DNA of 64,000 nt. Origin: Echinarachnius parma. Its lineage: Eukaryota; Echinodermata; Echinoidea; Clypeasteroida; Echinarachniidae. A program made the position numbers and the translations under genes. Below the pieces are notes generated by a model. That model was not told the origin of the DNA. It did not search any database and was given only the letters and a program-made list of their open reading frames with translations. This document shows, in pieces, positions 1 through 12,420 of this stretch (positions are counted from its first letter, which is position 1; every line of letters begins with the position of its first letter). The stretch lies in the NCBI GenBank assembly GCA_037951105.1, contig JBAMJV010001821.1, positions 1 through 64,000 on the forward strand, read 5' to 3'.

Positions 1-106
1 GATAGGCAATCTATTACCTCGGTGGGCTCAAAATGACTATTACCCTCAGCTACGCTTCGGGTAATAATCATGTTGAGCCCACCTCGGTAATAGATTTGAC
101 TATCAC
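1..106. mobile_element. Nested fold-back element
   Basis: Arms 1-31 and 75-106 are inverted copies containing ATCTATTACC and GGTGGGCTCAA. Within the loop, ATTACCC and GGGTAAT form a second inner hairpin. It may start before the window. Confidence 0.7.
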
Positions 107-1360
107 AAGAAGCCCATTCGTTAGTTGTATACAAACACATTATAATCAATATTGTTAAATCATATAAGAAATAATTTATTAAACATAACAAAACGTGTGG
201 TGGACTTGGTGGAAGTCTAAATAAGAGTAAGTAAGAAGTCAAGTGTCTCCTCATTTAATTCCCATTTGTTTATTGGGTGCAATAGAACGCACATCGATAG
301 ATCTGATTCTACCGAATGCAATTATGAATTATGTGACTAGAGTCGACCATGGTAATGTGAGGGTGAATTTTGAGGTCGGTATATACGACGTTATTGCTCA
401 TAGCACTTACGGAAGCAAATTAAATAAATAAGTACTGTTGAATATTTAATTCTTCGATAATCCAAAGTATATGAATACGTGATAAATTACTTAATATCGT
501 ATTTATGACCCGAACTAGAATTAAAACATGCCGGTTGTGAAAACAGTTTCAAACGAATACAAAAACAACAACAACAAAAACTAGAAAATCGGCAGCGTGA
601 GAAAATGCTTTGAATTCTATAACTGCAAAGTATTTCATACAATTAAACAAATTAGTTTAATATGGTCCCCCGGACATCAGGATATGTGGCTCGATTTAAA
701 AAGCTTCCGTTCCTTTTTTTTAAATTTTAAATCTTATTTCAATAAACCTGCACGTAGACAAGATGATGCAATTTGCGTGATTCGATTGGGCCATTCCGCT
801 TCAAATTAACGTGTCTGTCGGCGCTACATGCCCAATGTTTTGAAGGCCTATATGGTCAACCCTCTTCCTATTAACTGCGGGCTACTCCACTTTTCGGGGC
901 GATGTATAATATATTCGGAAGCAAATCCGTAACTCTCTGATTATCATTCTTCCAATTTCCAGGGGCGTAGCCGAATTTGACCATCTGGAAAAGGAGGGGG
1001 GTAACACATAAAGAGTGTGCATGCCCCCAATTATGCACACGCCCCGACTTCAATTCAGTCTGACTTCGTTTGGCCTTTGATACAAGTATAATACAAAGTT
1101 ATAAATTATTAATACTGATATTAAAGAAGGACTACGCCCCCTCTTGCGCCCCCCTTTCATCTTTCATCTGACTGACGTCGGCTAAGCCACTGATGCAGAG
1201 CTAAGGTATGGCAACTGCAGCATGTGTGCATGTGTGTATTTGTTTGTTTGTTTGTGTGTGTGTTTGTTTGTTGTTTTGGATTAGTATTTCGTTTTTTTTA
1301 ATATAATCATAATAACTTGTACGTAATCATTTACATAACATAACAAAATATTTCTTCTTA
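107..1360. other. Upstream intergenic DNA, no gene seen
   Basis: AT-rich sequence with only short open frames. A segment around 955-1030 carries the 'AGGGGCGTAGCC' plus poly-G context that recurs in the window; 1240-1275 is a TTTG/TG microsatellite. Confidence 0.5.
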
Positions 1361-1710
1361 AAGGGATGTAGTAACGCTGTCGAAATCCACGAAACTTACT
1401 TTAGAACTCTAGCCGTTCGTATAAATAATTACCAATACAAGCATGAGTATGATTGTTTCGGCTTTCCCTTTTTTGTTATAAAGATATATATAATTGAAAT
1501 GCTTCGATTTAAACGTCTAACTGGGAGCGTTTCAACTGTGTACAAAGTTATGGCAATGAGTTAGTTAATATCTCTTTGCATTTTCGCTCATTACTCAGCT
1601 CTAATACATCCATTTATTGTGGAATGTACATACATCACTCGGTTAACATATCGGATCATATAGAAATACACACTTTGTCGACCCGTTGTTATTGTTTTAA
1701 CACGCTATCA
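1361..1710. mobile_element. Member of the 'TTTAAAGGGATCTAGTAAC' repeat family
   Basis: Begins AAAGGGATGTAGTAACGC. Its inner part (about 1553-1700, with TTTGCATTTTCGCTCATT and ATATCGGATCATA) matches the element ending at 55262. The first half of a 129-codon open frame starting at 1576 lies inside this repeat, so that frame is not a simple gene. Confidence 0.55.
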
Positions 1711-1789
1711 AACTGTTTGAATTACATAATAGAGCAAGATCTATATGCATTCTCCACAATAATACAAATTTCCAATGTGCGGTATATGC

Positions 1790-2240
1790 TTGGCATCGAT
1801 GGCGGCCTCACGTGGGTTGAGTATATTTCCTACTTCCTGTCAGACACAGGTGTATACAAGGTTGAACCAGAGGAAGATGAAAAAAATATCATATATAAGA
1901 CAAATATGAACAGAGCGAGCGAGGACGATAATTCATTTACGTTGTCGCCCGATGAATGCAGTTAATATATTATACATATTCTCTTGTCATTCCAATGAAA
2001 ATAGATGAGAAACAAACGCGCAGGAGACCGCCATCATGATCGGTAAGCTTGACATCGATGGCGACCTCGTGTGGGTTGAGTAGATTTCCTACTTTCTGTC
2101 AGACACAGGTGTTCAAGGTTGAACCAGATGCAGATCCGAAATATTATATACGAACAAATGTGTAGCAAAGCGAGCGAGGACAACAATTATTTGTCTATCA
2201 TTTACCAAATTGACAATAGCGACTATGAATGAAGTTACAC
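1790..2240 (+). repeat. Diverged direct duplication of about 180 bp
   Basis: Units at about 1793-1965 and 2048-2235 share CATCGATGGCG, GTGGGTTGAGTA, TTTCCTACTT, CTGTCAGACACAGGTGT and AAGGTTGAACCAGA. Each has an acceptor-like CAGACACAG followed by a readable frame (VYKVEPEEDEK in the first, VFKVEPDADPK in the second, which stops early). They could be duplicated relics of a terminal exon of an upstream gene. I cannot identify the protein. Confidence 0.5.
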
Positions 2241-2351
2241 TTTTGTTATTGTCAAGTCATTGACAATTTCAAAGTCGACAGTCTTGTTTGATACGGTATA
2301 GTAAAACCTTTGAGTGCTATGGTCGACTCAACAATAACACTTACCCTAATA

Positions 2352-2574
2352 GCCCAACGCTCACAGAGCCGACTCGACCCGATCCGAGTGTTTTCAGTCG
2401 GTTTGGCTCAGTATGCGTTGCCTCAAGGACCCCGGTTTTGCCAGTCAAGAGCCAGTTGGAGGTCATTCGAGGCCGATTCAACATGTTAAAACGGCTCCGA
2501 TTGAGCTAAACCTACTCTATAGCCTGACTGGAAATCAGTCGGATCGGATCGAGTCGGCTCTGTGTGCGGTGGGC
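2352..2574. mobile_element. Palindromic MITE, family A copy 1
   Basis: Ends are inverted copies of CACAGAGCCGACTCGA-CCGATCCGA. The centre is also self-complementary (CAACATGTTAAAACGGCTCC). A second member is at 27440-27634. Confidence 0.75.
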
Positions 2575-2609
2575 TTTACAATACTCATCGAATCAGATCT
2601 ATAATTGAT

Positions 2610-3220
2610 TTATGTCAAAGCCACAATAATATACATGCTGAATTAATTTATAGGCACTCATACTTCTTAGTTCCAAGCTGAACTTTCTTTATATTCATCA
2701 TAGATGATAGGGGTTAACATTATGCTATTTATGTAAAAAAAACACCAACAAAAAGCTGTATCAAGATGAATTCTCGCAATTTGATTTGGCACTCAATGGG
2801 TAAACGAAAGTTTGAAAGCAATGATGAGTGGACAAATGAATTCAAAAAGATAGTATGGACAGATTCCAGAATAAATTATACGAAATTCACAATTTTGCTT
2901 TCGACAGACAGCTGATGTGAGGGTGCTTGATGATGTCATTGGTGCGTGCGTGTCGTAACCCGTGCATCGCTACTATCTCATCACTTGGCGCGCAAAACAT
3001 ATTTTTCGTCCGTCACTCACTCGATCATTACTATCATACATGCTGTCAGACAGCGCGCGCCGATTACTGAACATGCCAAAAGTATTTTCTAGGATTTGTT
3101 GGCAGTGGCATACAGTATATATATGCTTACATTCTGAAATGTGGTTAGTTGTTGGAAAGTCATAAGGCTATACAGAGTAGAGCGGGCCGGGCTCAAAGCA
3201 GTGTTACGATTTGCTGGGAA
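2610..3220 (+). promoter_or_regulatory. Promoter-proximal region of the MAM-receptor gene
   Basis: No gene or repeat recognised. GC rises after 2930. At 2985-2996 TTGGCGCGCAAA resembles an E2F-type site. A CpG-containing stretch ACAGCGCGCGCCG lies near 3050. Function is inferred from position only. Confidence 0.35.
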
Positions 3221-3228
3221 TATATAAA
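3221..3228 (+). promoter_or_regulatory. TATA box of the MAM-receptor gene
   Basis: TATATAAA lies 75-82 bp upstream of the ATG at 3303. Transcription starting about 30 bp downstream would give a 5' leader of only about 50 nt. A pyrimidine-A initiator-like TCATTT is at 3241. The position relative to an excellent start codon makes this the likely core promoter. No cap-site data can be seen from sequence. Confidence 0.6.
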
Positions 3229-3302
3229 TGCATTAGTCATTCATTTTGACAGCAGTGAGCTAGCTAGCAGACGATATTTGGGACTAATATTTTCATGTAG
3301 CC

Positions 3303-3384
3303 ATGGCTCTAGTTCGTGCACCAGGATTGATCTCTCTGTGGATATTACTTGCCTCCGTTCACAAGACGGTCTTCGCAACTCAAG
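3303..3384 (+). CDS. MAM-domain receptor-like protein, exon 1 (signal peptide); overall gene description
   Basis: First coding exon of a seven-exon gene whose other exons are 20156-20338, 41562-41839, 42795-42876, 45178-45294, 47574-47661 and 51965-53426. Together they give 2292 nt, or 763 residues plus stop. The ATG at 3303 is in a near-ideal Kozak context (GCCATGG). Residues 1-27 start MALVRAP and continue with a hydrophobic stretch (LISLWILLASV) ending in FATQ, a typical signal peptide. The exon ends one base into codon 28 before donor GTAATT (phase 1), which matches the next exon. Predicted topology is type I: signal peptide, MAM domain (about 32-206), Thr-rich stalk, transmembrane helix (about 253-274), long basic/proline-rich cytoplasmic tail. 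MAM domains act in adhesion or receptor dimerisation outside the cell. I recognise the domain but not the gene. The order MAM-TM-long disordered tail recalls an adhesion or signalling receptor, but there is no kinase or phosphatase domain. Confidence 0.85.
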
Positions 3385-4278
3385 GTAATTTTATTTTAGC
3401 CTTTTCTTTTTTTTATCAAATATAGGATATTTATTTAAAACGAAATTATACAAGAGCCTCATCTTTTATACAAAGTGGGTTCACACATAGGATCATTATT
3501 GAATTACTGCTTAGATTCGGAAATATTTAATAGGTAGTTCATACCTCGACATGTTCGAGGTGTCATAGTTTTGGTTTCTAGCTTTGTTAGTTATAATAAT
3601 AATTTATGATGCCCTTTTAAAATGTATGTCATCATTTGTATATGAACTAGTAAATTGGTAAATCCGAACGTACAAACAACAAACAAACAAACAAAACAAA
3701 TACACAGATAGACAGTGCCAAGATGAACATATGGGAGACTTCAAACTTGAGGAAATCACTGTCTGTCGTGCAACTGCGGTGTTTTCGCGTTACGCAACGC
3801 TTTTAACATTAGCGTCAATTGTTCAGGTGAACATTTTGACTTTGCGATTAATTAACAGGATTAATTTGAACAGTATTAAAATAAGAAATCAAATCATTGG
3901 TATAAAGAAATCCAAACATACCGTATATCAAGAAAAGACACGTATATATGCGTATTAAAACAAAAATGTGTACCTAATTTAACAGCTGAAATAAACAAAG
4001 TCAACATGATGTACAACATAATTATATATAATAAACAGATAAACGTGACTATTTCTTGCAGTGATGTAGCTAGAAAATAAATTACAAACGGAAATAGGGT
4101 GGGGTTGAGGGGGAGGGGGCAATGTATATTGGATGCCAAATGTATCGCCATGTGATATTAAGGCAAGCCTTATACATGTACATGTATTACGTTTTATTGA
4201 TTGTAATTGTTTGTGTCCAAGTGTGTTGGGGCTTAATACGCCAGCCCCACCATATTGGATTCGCCACCACCTGCCCCT

Positions 4279-4655
4279 ATACTGAAAAAAAAAACCCAGA
4301 ATGCCACAGTGTGAACACACTGTGTTTCAGAGTGTGGACCACAGTGTTAAATTGGAGGATTGTCACAGTGTGAAAACCAACTCACACTGTGGAAAACACT
4401 GTGAACAAACTGTGAAAATGCTGAGATACACAGTGTGAACGCACTATTTTACACACTGTGAAGCAGGCAATTTCAAACTGTGGCGAACTGACAGTGTGTT
4501 CACATTTTTTTCACGGTGTGCTCACAGTTTGTTCACAATGTGAGTTGATTCTCACACTCTAAAAACAATCAAATTTAACACTGTGATCCGCACTGTGTTT
4601 TAGTTCACACTGTGAAACACAGTGTGTTCACACTGTGGCACACTGTGTTCTTTCC
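4279..4655. mobile_element. CACAGTG-rich fold-back element
   Basis: An imperfect palindrome of about 375 bp. Left arm 4279-4450 and right arm 4500-4655 pair over nearly their whole length. Both arms are built from repeats of CACAGTGTG/CACACTGTG, roughly fifteen CACAGTG or CACTGTG words in all, some themselves palindromic (CACAGTGTGAACACACTGTG). Outer ends match as ACTGAAAAAAAAAACCCAG against CGGAAAGAACACAG. Confidence 0.8.
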
Positions 4656-5078
4656 GTAGCGCGCCCCACACCACTTTTTCATAGGCAGATAGGGAAACTT
4701 TAATCACAGGAATCGGTGTCAACGTTATAATATTGATACAGACAGCCTCCAACCATCATGCCAATCTTTGCCCCCCTTTAGATTTAACCTACTGCTTCAT
4801 GTTCTCAACTAGACTAGTATGCAGGTGCCTGGATGGAAAAGTCTGGTCAAATTCCAATGGCTTCATTTAATTTATCGTACAGTTAATGGTGACGTGATTA
4901 TATCATTATAATCGCATCTTTGACACATATAACCTCAACCCCTTTTCAAACCTAACCTTAACCACGAATATAATCACGATGATCATGATTATAGCCATAG
5001 CGGTTAAATATATACATTAAATAAAATCAATATATAAACGTTCTTTAGGTGGGCGCCAAGTAATGAACGAAACGCATG

Positions 5079-5238
5079 GCTCCGTTTCAAAGAAAGTTCT
5101 CCAATCGTTTAGATGTCCAATTATTGGAACTACAATTTCAACAGCCAATCAGCATGTAGCATTCTAGCTGTTGCCATGTTAGTTACAATAATTGGACATT
5201 TTACAACAATTGAAACAAGTTTTCTGAAACGAGGCCCT
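5079..5238. mobile_element. Small fold-back element
   Basis: CTCCGTTTCAAAGAAA at the left pairs with TTTCTGAAACGAG at the right. TCCAATTATTG and CAATAATTGGA form an inner arm. Confidence 0.6.
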
Positions 5239-5239
5239 G

Positions 5240-8200
5240 GTGCTATTATCACATTTGTTGGAATTCTTCGAGGGGTGAAACCGAAGCGACCGAGCCTTGA
5301 GTGGCATTAGCTAGGGGCACCCCTCCCTACCATTGTAGGGATTTGTGGACTTGAAATCTTTTGGCACGTTTTTGGGGTGTTAAAACGCATGCAAATCAAC
5401 ATAACCTGTTGTCACATATGAATTATGATTATGTGGCGCTGAAGCCCCAAGCCCCTAATCCTAACCCACCCCAATCTGTACGCGGCCAGTGCCCCCTTAT
5501 CGGAAACCTACCCCCCCCCCCCCCCCCCCCCCCCCCTCCCAATCTCATGAGTCTGGGTTGACACTGGCTAAATTACTTGGAATCATCCTAAATTTATCAC
5601 TGTCCCAGTTTGGGTCTGCAGTTCACGAAATTTAATAAACGAATCCGTCAAGAAAATTTCTCGCAGACTTCAAGTTCATCGTATTCTAATTATACTTTAT
5701 ATCATGCGTTTTCTAGATTTTAAAGTCCTTAAATTTTGATAGCACCTGTGTATGCAACTTTAAAAAAAGGTTATTGCGTAATATTTATTGCTCAGGCTAA
5801 AAGAGAGAACTAATTACACTTATGATTTGATTTTATCTTATTCATTTACTTTTATCACAATCTCAAAATAAAAAAAAACGTGTACGAATAATAAAGAAAT
5901 GCATTCATTAAAGATGTATAAATAATTAATTAATGAACACTATATATAGTAATGTTTCCAATATCAATTGAGAAAAAAATCAAAACAAAACCTGAAATGA
6001 TTTATAGGTCATAAATTCCATTAACTAACATAAGATATTATAATATATAGTGTAGTGAAGATGAACATAATTATTTTAACACGACTCGGCTCATCATGCG
6101 CATGAGAGGCCTCTACGTCACCTCGGGTCCCTCATCGCTGCTCATCGTATTGTGACTCATCCCTTTTTGTTGTTGTTGTTGTTGATGTGATTTTAATTTG
6201 TGATTTGTTTTCCATTTTGGTTTCTCTGTTCTTATTGAGATAACCCCACCGAGAAAACCACTGTAACATATAAATAAATAACAACACAAATGCTGGTCCC
6301 TCAACAACCTTATTATCGTTAAACACATGCGTAATACTATTAAAGGCATCTCTTAAAGGGATGGTAAAGTTTTGATTGAGAGTGCGCTTTAAGAATTTGT
6401 TTTTTGTAAGGTAATACAAAAACAAAGTGTAATATTTGAAAAGGGCACATCGCTGTTTGATCAAAATTGGTTCAACAAGTTGAATATCCATGAATATATA
6501 ATATAGGACAAATAAATATAGGCCCATATTATTTCAATGATTTAAACCACTAATTACAAAGCTTACACAGTTTTACAACAATACCTACTAATTACTACAA
6601 TTAAGTTTGACTAGAACTGTACTTTCCCTTTATTATAAAATGGGTAGAATAATCCCTGCATTCTGATTGGTCAATTAGCGTGTAAAAGTTTTTACTAATG
6701 CATTTTACTTATGCATTTTACTGATGAATGGCTCACTTTAGTTTGATTTTTGCGCCCATTTTATAAAACAAATGCTGCACAGGCACATTTCTTGGATCGG
6801 TAAGATATTGTCTGCACTCTTTTAACTTTGGAAATGGCCTAAAACCCACTCGCTGCGCTCGTGATTCCAAAGTTAAACTCGTGCATCCAATTCTTACCGA
6901 TCCACTCAAGCCTGTGCATCATTTGTATAATATGCCACGATTGTATGCAGTTCAATGCAAATCGTAATTACACTAAAATCAACCCGTGACCACGCGTTAT
7001 GTATGTCCAGCCTAATTGCCAATAATTACTTATAAATAGAAATCGTTTAAACTTCAAAAGACGTAATTACTACTTTTGATTATAAATAGCATCATTTCAA
7101 ATATTGGCAAACACAAAAAACACTACTCGAGAAATGATGGCAACTCGCATGACACGACAAATAATATCCGACATATGAAACAATCTTTAAATAGTCCGCC
7201 ACCTCTGCCAGCTTGTCACTCGGTCAGTTTACTCTGGTCAGTTGGTCATACTAATCTTTTGTGGAAGTCAGCTGGTGCGTACAAGGTCAATGTGGACAGA
7301 GGTAAATAATAGGGGAGAGGATAGTAAATATAGACATTGGGGGAGGGGGGGGGGGAAGGGCTAGGGTTCATATGTGTGGTGGCAGTCTAAACAAGCAAAA
7401 CTAGATAAGTTGGCGTAATGTACTGTTATGTTTTGTACAGGTATATACTAGTAGGCGTATGAGGCGATCGGGCCGACGACGGGGGCTGCGTCGGGCAAAA
7501 GCCAACTCAGTGGCCAAATGTATGTAAATTCGAGCAAGAATGGTAACATCAGTTTTTCGACAAAATAATACAGATCATAGGCTATATTTTGTTTGTGAAA
7601 AACCACAAATTACCATGCGATCATGCCCGCATGGGTGAAGGGGCAGTCAGAGGACAACTATCCATACATCAGGGGGGGGGGGGGGGTGGGCAAAGTGCCC
7701 CCTTGACCCCCTCCCCGCCATAGTAAATCTACGTCATGGCTAGAAGTACATGTACACGGATGTCCAGTCATATGATGCGTTTGTTTATGTTTTTCCTTGT
7801 TAATTGATGATTCATTTTGGTTAGTCTAATTCTTGTTTGTGTTTTATTCGCCTTTTTAAAGCTCGTGCCAACAGTTTCCCATGGGGTTAGTTTAAAATAA
7901 ATCAGGGTCAGCGTGTTTTGAGGGTCTGCAATTCAATGCCGACTGCACACAGGCTCTAGTGATCGAGTTTCTTTAGTTGGGGAGGAGTTTGGGGGCACAA
8001 AGTGTGGGGGGGGGGGGGGGGGGGTATAAAGGGAACCTTTTTGAAAGACAAAACAAATAGATAAGGTGTGCCCCCAATCAGTCCGACCACACTACGCCAC
8101 TTGGGGGGGGGGGGGGGGCTTTGAATTGCAAAGAAAATAATATTTTAAAAATATATATATAAAATAATAAAGAACATGAAAATGATATTTGATAGCTATT

Positions 8201-9050
8201 ATTTAGATTTTTAACATTATAAAACAAAGTCATGTTCCATGTTACACCATATATACGGCTCTGTGTCATTAAAAATACCATGACATCAACAGATAACAAG
8301 TTACAGTATCTGTTTATTGGCAAAGTTATTTGACACTACGTATTTAGGCCTATTTGTAAGTGATTGACCCTATTCATTTTGCACTATATGCTATATTTCT
8401 CTTGTACGATTGTAGTAATATTCTTATTATTGCAAACTTCGACTTTATTAGTTTGATTTCTATTTTGTTAGTACAATTTTTTGACCGTTGAAGACTCAAA
8501 AGAAATCGCTAGTGTGAGAGAGCGGGTTAAGATTTATGCATAATATATACTATACCAATACTATCAATAGAGTGTTATATGGGTGTGATATACCCATGTA
8601 ATGCCCGTTATCATGGTTATACTAGTAGACAACTAACCATGTTAAAGGTGAACGATCCTTAGTATAAAGAAGAACACCAAAAGTTATTGTCATAATAAGC
8701 GTGACACAGGCGCATGATCATGACGTTACAGACGTGCTTGACAAACATGACATTACAAGAGTGCCAACAATGTTCTAATTGTCCCCGCGTATGGTAATGA
8801 GTAAATGAAAAACTTCCTTCATGACATTGGCACATGGAAGGGGGAGGAGGGGGGGGGGGGGGGCATTGAAATGGGGGCGGAGTCCCGCACCCCAACTTGA
8901 CTTCATTAGTAAACATGGGTGCAACATCGACACCCTCGAAGTTACCTGTTAACTTCGATGTCATGTGCAAAAGCATTTAATCGTGTTAATTGGATAGGTG
9001 AATTTCTTATTAACCCACTCACGACTAATTTTGTTTTGGTGTAACATGCT
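5240..9050. other. Intron 1 stretch without a gene
   Basis: Holds poly-C (5511-5536) and poly-G runs (near 7335, 7673, 8007, 8104, 8837), an AT-rich block (5640-6060), a (TTG)n tract at 6165-6185 and a fold-back at 6778-6918 (CTTGGATCGGTAAGA against TCTTACCGATCC). Nothing coding recognised. Confidence 0.5.
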
Positions 9051-9304
9051 GTCTCTACACTGCCCTAATCTGACAAAAGGAAGCAACTGACAATTTTATG
9101 GATAGTCTTTTTACTTGTTTTGGGGTAATTGAGATATATACTCTACACAATGGTGAACAAATTAAAGTCACCTGACAATCCATTTATGAGTAATTAATAG
9201 GTCAAAAGGAAGTAACTACACAAATATCATCATACAAATCCTCATTTACAAGAAAACTACCGATTGTCAGTTGCTTCCTTTTGTCAGATTAGGGCAGTAT
9301 AGAC
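9051..9304. mobile_element. MITE with about 42-bp terminal inverted repeats
   Basis: Left end 9051-9094 and right end 9263-9304 are near-perfect inverted copies (CTGCCCTAATCTGACAAAAG then GAAGCAACTGACAAT). Total 254 bp, with no coding content. Confidence 0.85.
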
Positions 9305-10139
9305 CCCAGCCAGAGTATTTTAGGGACCAGTCCTGAATTGGTAAAGTGTATTATTGTCTAAGTATTATTGTCTAAGATGATGATTGCAGGGCTGTGAACA
9401 TGTCATCATAGTCATGGCGAATGGATTTGTTTTGGCCAAGACATCGCAAGATACGAGCGCCAAAATGAAAACAAAAATTGAACACAAAGTTCAAAAGAAC
9501 ACAAGGTAAACGTCACCATGGTTACAAATTGTAACGAGTTCATAAATAAATTATAGATATTAATGACTGGATATTTTTCACTCAAACTTGTTGTTATAAC
9601 GAGCATGCATGCCTTTTGACATGTATACACGTACACCAACCGATATTTCATCTCCGAAATGAACATGTTGGCATCTCATCCAACAATGTTAGCAAGTACC
9701 CTTAAAATAGATAGGAGAATTGACGTTTAACCATATAAATAGAAGTTATGCGACAGAATCACTCACGTACAACGCAAGTTTACACACAAGCTGAAATGTC
9801 AACCATTATTGTTGTTTTCCTCCAATGTCAAGTGTATTCCGTCTTGGCCGCATATACAAGAATTTCAATTTCAATCACGTCATTTTGTCACCCATAATTT
9901 AGGAGGAGGGGTGAGTTTTACTTCCATTGAGATCGCGTTGATAGTGTATCTGAGGCTATTTCATTTGTTTGTGTTTATGTTTTTATCGACTTAAAAAAAA
10001 CCACATAATTCTAGGAGTGGTGCTGCTTGGCGGGCTTCACAATCACAAATGTTATACAACAAATACAAAAGCTAATTCTTTATTCCAGTCGACCAGACAT
10101 TTTTCTACGAAACCTTGGAGGCTGCCATGTTTTAAACAG

Positions 10140-10396
10140 TCCACGCTCAAATGACTTTGCAGTGGACTCAACAAAAGCGGACTATACGTAACCACTGACC
10201 ACGGGCGTAGATCCGGGGTGGGGGGGGGGGGATAGGGAGATATATCCCCCCACTTTTTGGTGCGGGGGATAGCCTTTACAAATATCCTCCCTCTATTTTC
10301 AAAATTGATTTTTCATAAAATGCATAATTACAATAATAACGATAATAATGATAATGATAACAAAAATCATAGTTCTAAAGTGATATTTTAAACTCC
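10140..10396. mobile_element. Inverted-repeat segment beside the 630-bp duplication
   Basis: Bases 10142-10198 (CGCTCAAATGAC, GTGGACTCAACAAAAGCGGA, ACGTAACCACTGA) are an inverted copy of the end of the duplicated unit (about 10800-10856, and again 11431-11487). The original element was therefore about 715 bp with TIRs of about 55 bp, before its right part was duplicated. Confidence 0.65.
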
Positions 10397-11664
10397 AATA
10401 TCAAAACTTTCTTCACGTGGGAGGGGGTAAACCCCTACCAAACTAGTATGGACATGCATGTACCGTGTGTGCGTGCTTTTAATTTTTGTTTTGTGTGTGT
10501 CAGTGTGCGTGTGTGGTTGTGTGTAAGTTCGTTTGTGTGTGTATATTGGTCTAATCATGAGGGAGATGATTTAATTCATGCTCTCTTACATATAGTATAT
10601 CGATTTCACCATATTGCATTATTTCGAGTGAAAAATTGCAAAAAGCTCCCTACCGTGGGAGGGGGATACACCCCTCCCACACCATCCTCCCCTCGGGCGC
10701 TTCGCGCTCTCGGGCTTGGTCGCTTCGCTCCCTCGCATCATCTCCCCACTTTTTCAACCAGATATACGCCAGTGCCACTGACGTAGCAGCGGACGCAACA
10801 TCAGTGGTTACGAAACCCGCCTTTTGTTGAGTCCGCTGCAACGGCATTTGAGCGCGGGCTGGCAAACACCATGTGCATGCAGCAGGACATCACACTTTTA
10901 AACCACACGAAAAGGTCGTGATAATTTTGTTCATAAAGCTTTATCTGCACATCAGTTTTCTGTGGCTTGTTTTTATTAAAATTCAGACAAATTTAATCCG
11001 CGTTGCCGGAAGGCAATTTGTATGATGATATCAAAACTTTCTTCACGTGGGAGGGGGTAAACCCCCTACCAAACTAGTATGGACATGCATGTACCGTGTG
11101 TGCGTGCTTTTAATTTTTGTTTTGTGTGTGTCAGTGTGCGTGTGTGGTTGTGTGTAAGTTCGTTTGTGTGTGTATATTGGTCTAATCATGAGGGAGATGA
11201 TTTAATTCATGCTCTCTTACATATAGTATATCGATTTCACCATATTGCATTATTTCGAGTGAAAAATTGCAAAAAGCTCCCTACCGTGGGAGGGGGATAC
11301 ACCCCTCCCACACCATCCTCCCCTCGGGCGCTTCGCGCTCTCGGGCTTGGTCGCTTCGCTCCCTCGCATCATCTCCCCACTTTTTCAACCAGATATACGC
11401 CAGTGCCACTGACGTAGCAGCGGACGCAACATCAGTGGTTACGAAACCCGCCTTTTGTTGAGTCCGCTGCAACGGCATTTGAGCGCGGGCTGGCAAACAC
11501 CATGTGCATGCAGCAGGACATCACACTTTTAAACCACACGAAAAGGTCGTGATAATTTTGTTCATAAAGCTTTATCTGCACATCAGTTTTCTGTGGCTTG
11601 TTTTTATTAAAATTCAGACAAATTTAATCCGCGTTGCCGGAAGGCAATTTGTATGATGATATCA
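10397..11664 (+). repeat. Near-identical 630/631-bp tandem duplication
   Basis: Unit 1 (about 10397-11026) and unit 2 (about 11027-11664) are identical as far as I can read, apart from one C in a C-run near 10434 versus 11065. Shared ATATCAA sits at the start, the junction and the end, suggesting microhomology-mediated duplication. Open frames inside (112, 71 and 64 codons) are copied exactly but look non-coding. Confidence 0.9.
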
Positions 11665-12420
11665 ACGGACGATCCCCCAAACCACAAAATATGATTAATG
11701 TGATTCGAAAATCGAAAGATAGCATCTACCACTCTCACCACGAATAACCACGTTAGATAACCACTAGATTTTGATGATTATTATACCATATAGAGACTTC
11801 GCGTAGAACATGGAAATATCGAGACCTCAACTCCCCTTTTACACAACATCTACGCAACATTTCTTTTCTTAATAGAGCCCCAAGAAAGATTATAATTTAA
11901 ATATATTATTCTCTCTTTTAATACCAACGACCTTTCATCAGTTTTTTTCTTCTTCAAAACTTATATTTTGTAAAAACACACCCTTTTCCTTATTGTTGTA
12001 TCCCCCCCTCCATCTCTCTTTAAACAGTAACCTACCTATGTTCATCAATGCCAACCAAGTCCGAAAGTCCCTCTGGGGCATGTCTCACGTTTGCACTATA
12101 CCGCTGCTATGCCAGGCGTGCCATAGTGCAGCGCATCACCAGTCTATCGCCACCGAATCAGCACAGACATACATCAAATATTCAAGTGTTATAGTATACC
12201 TATGGCAAATATGATCAGATGATGCAATAATTACGCAGTCGAAATAAATCTAGATGGCAGTTTGTGTATTCATTATACAGTTATAGAACCCTAGATAAGA
12301 GGATAGGCACTAGCTTTGAAATTCAAGTCGCCTTTCATTGTACAATAAGCAGATAAGGGGATAATTATACATGAGAACAAAATCTATGATGTTTTACAAA
12401 CCTAAAGGTCATGTGACACG

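Noticed and set aside
1576-1965. 129-codon frame as a complete gene
   Set aside because: Its first half lies in a dispersed repeat that recurs near 55085-55235. Only the part after the acceptor-like site might be exon-derived.
10448-11417. Two identical 112-codon open frames
   Set aside because: They are copies created by the 630-bp tandem duplication; composition is TG-rich and there is no domain or start context.
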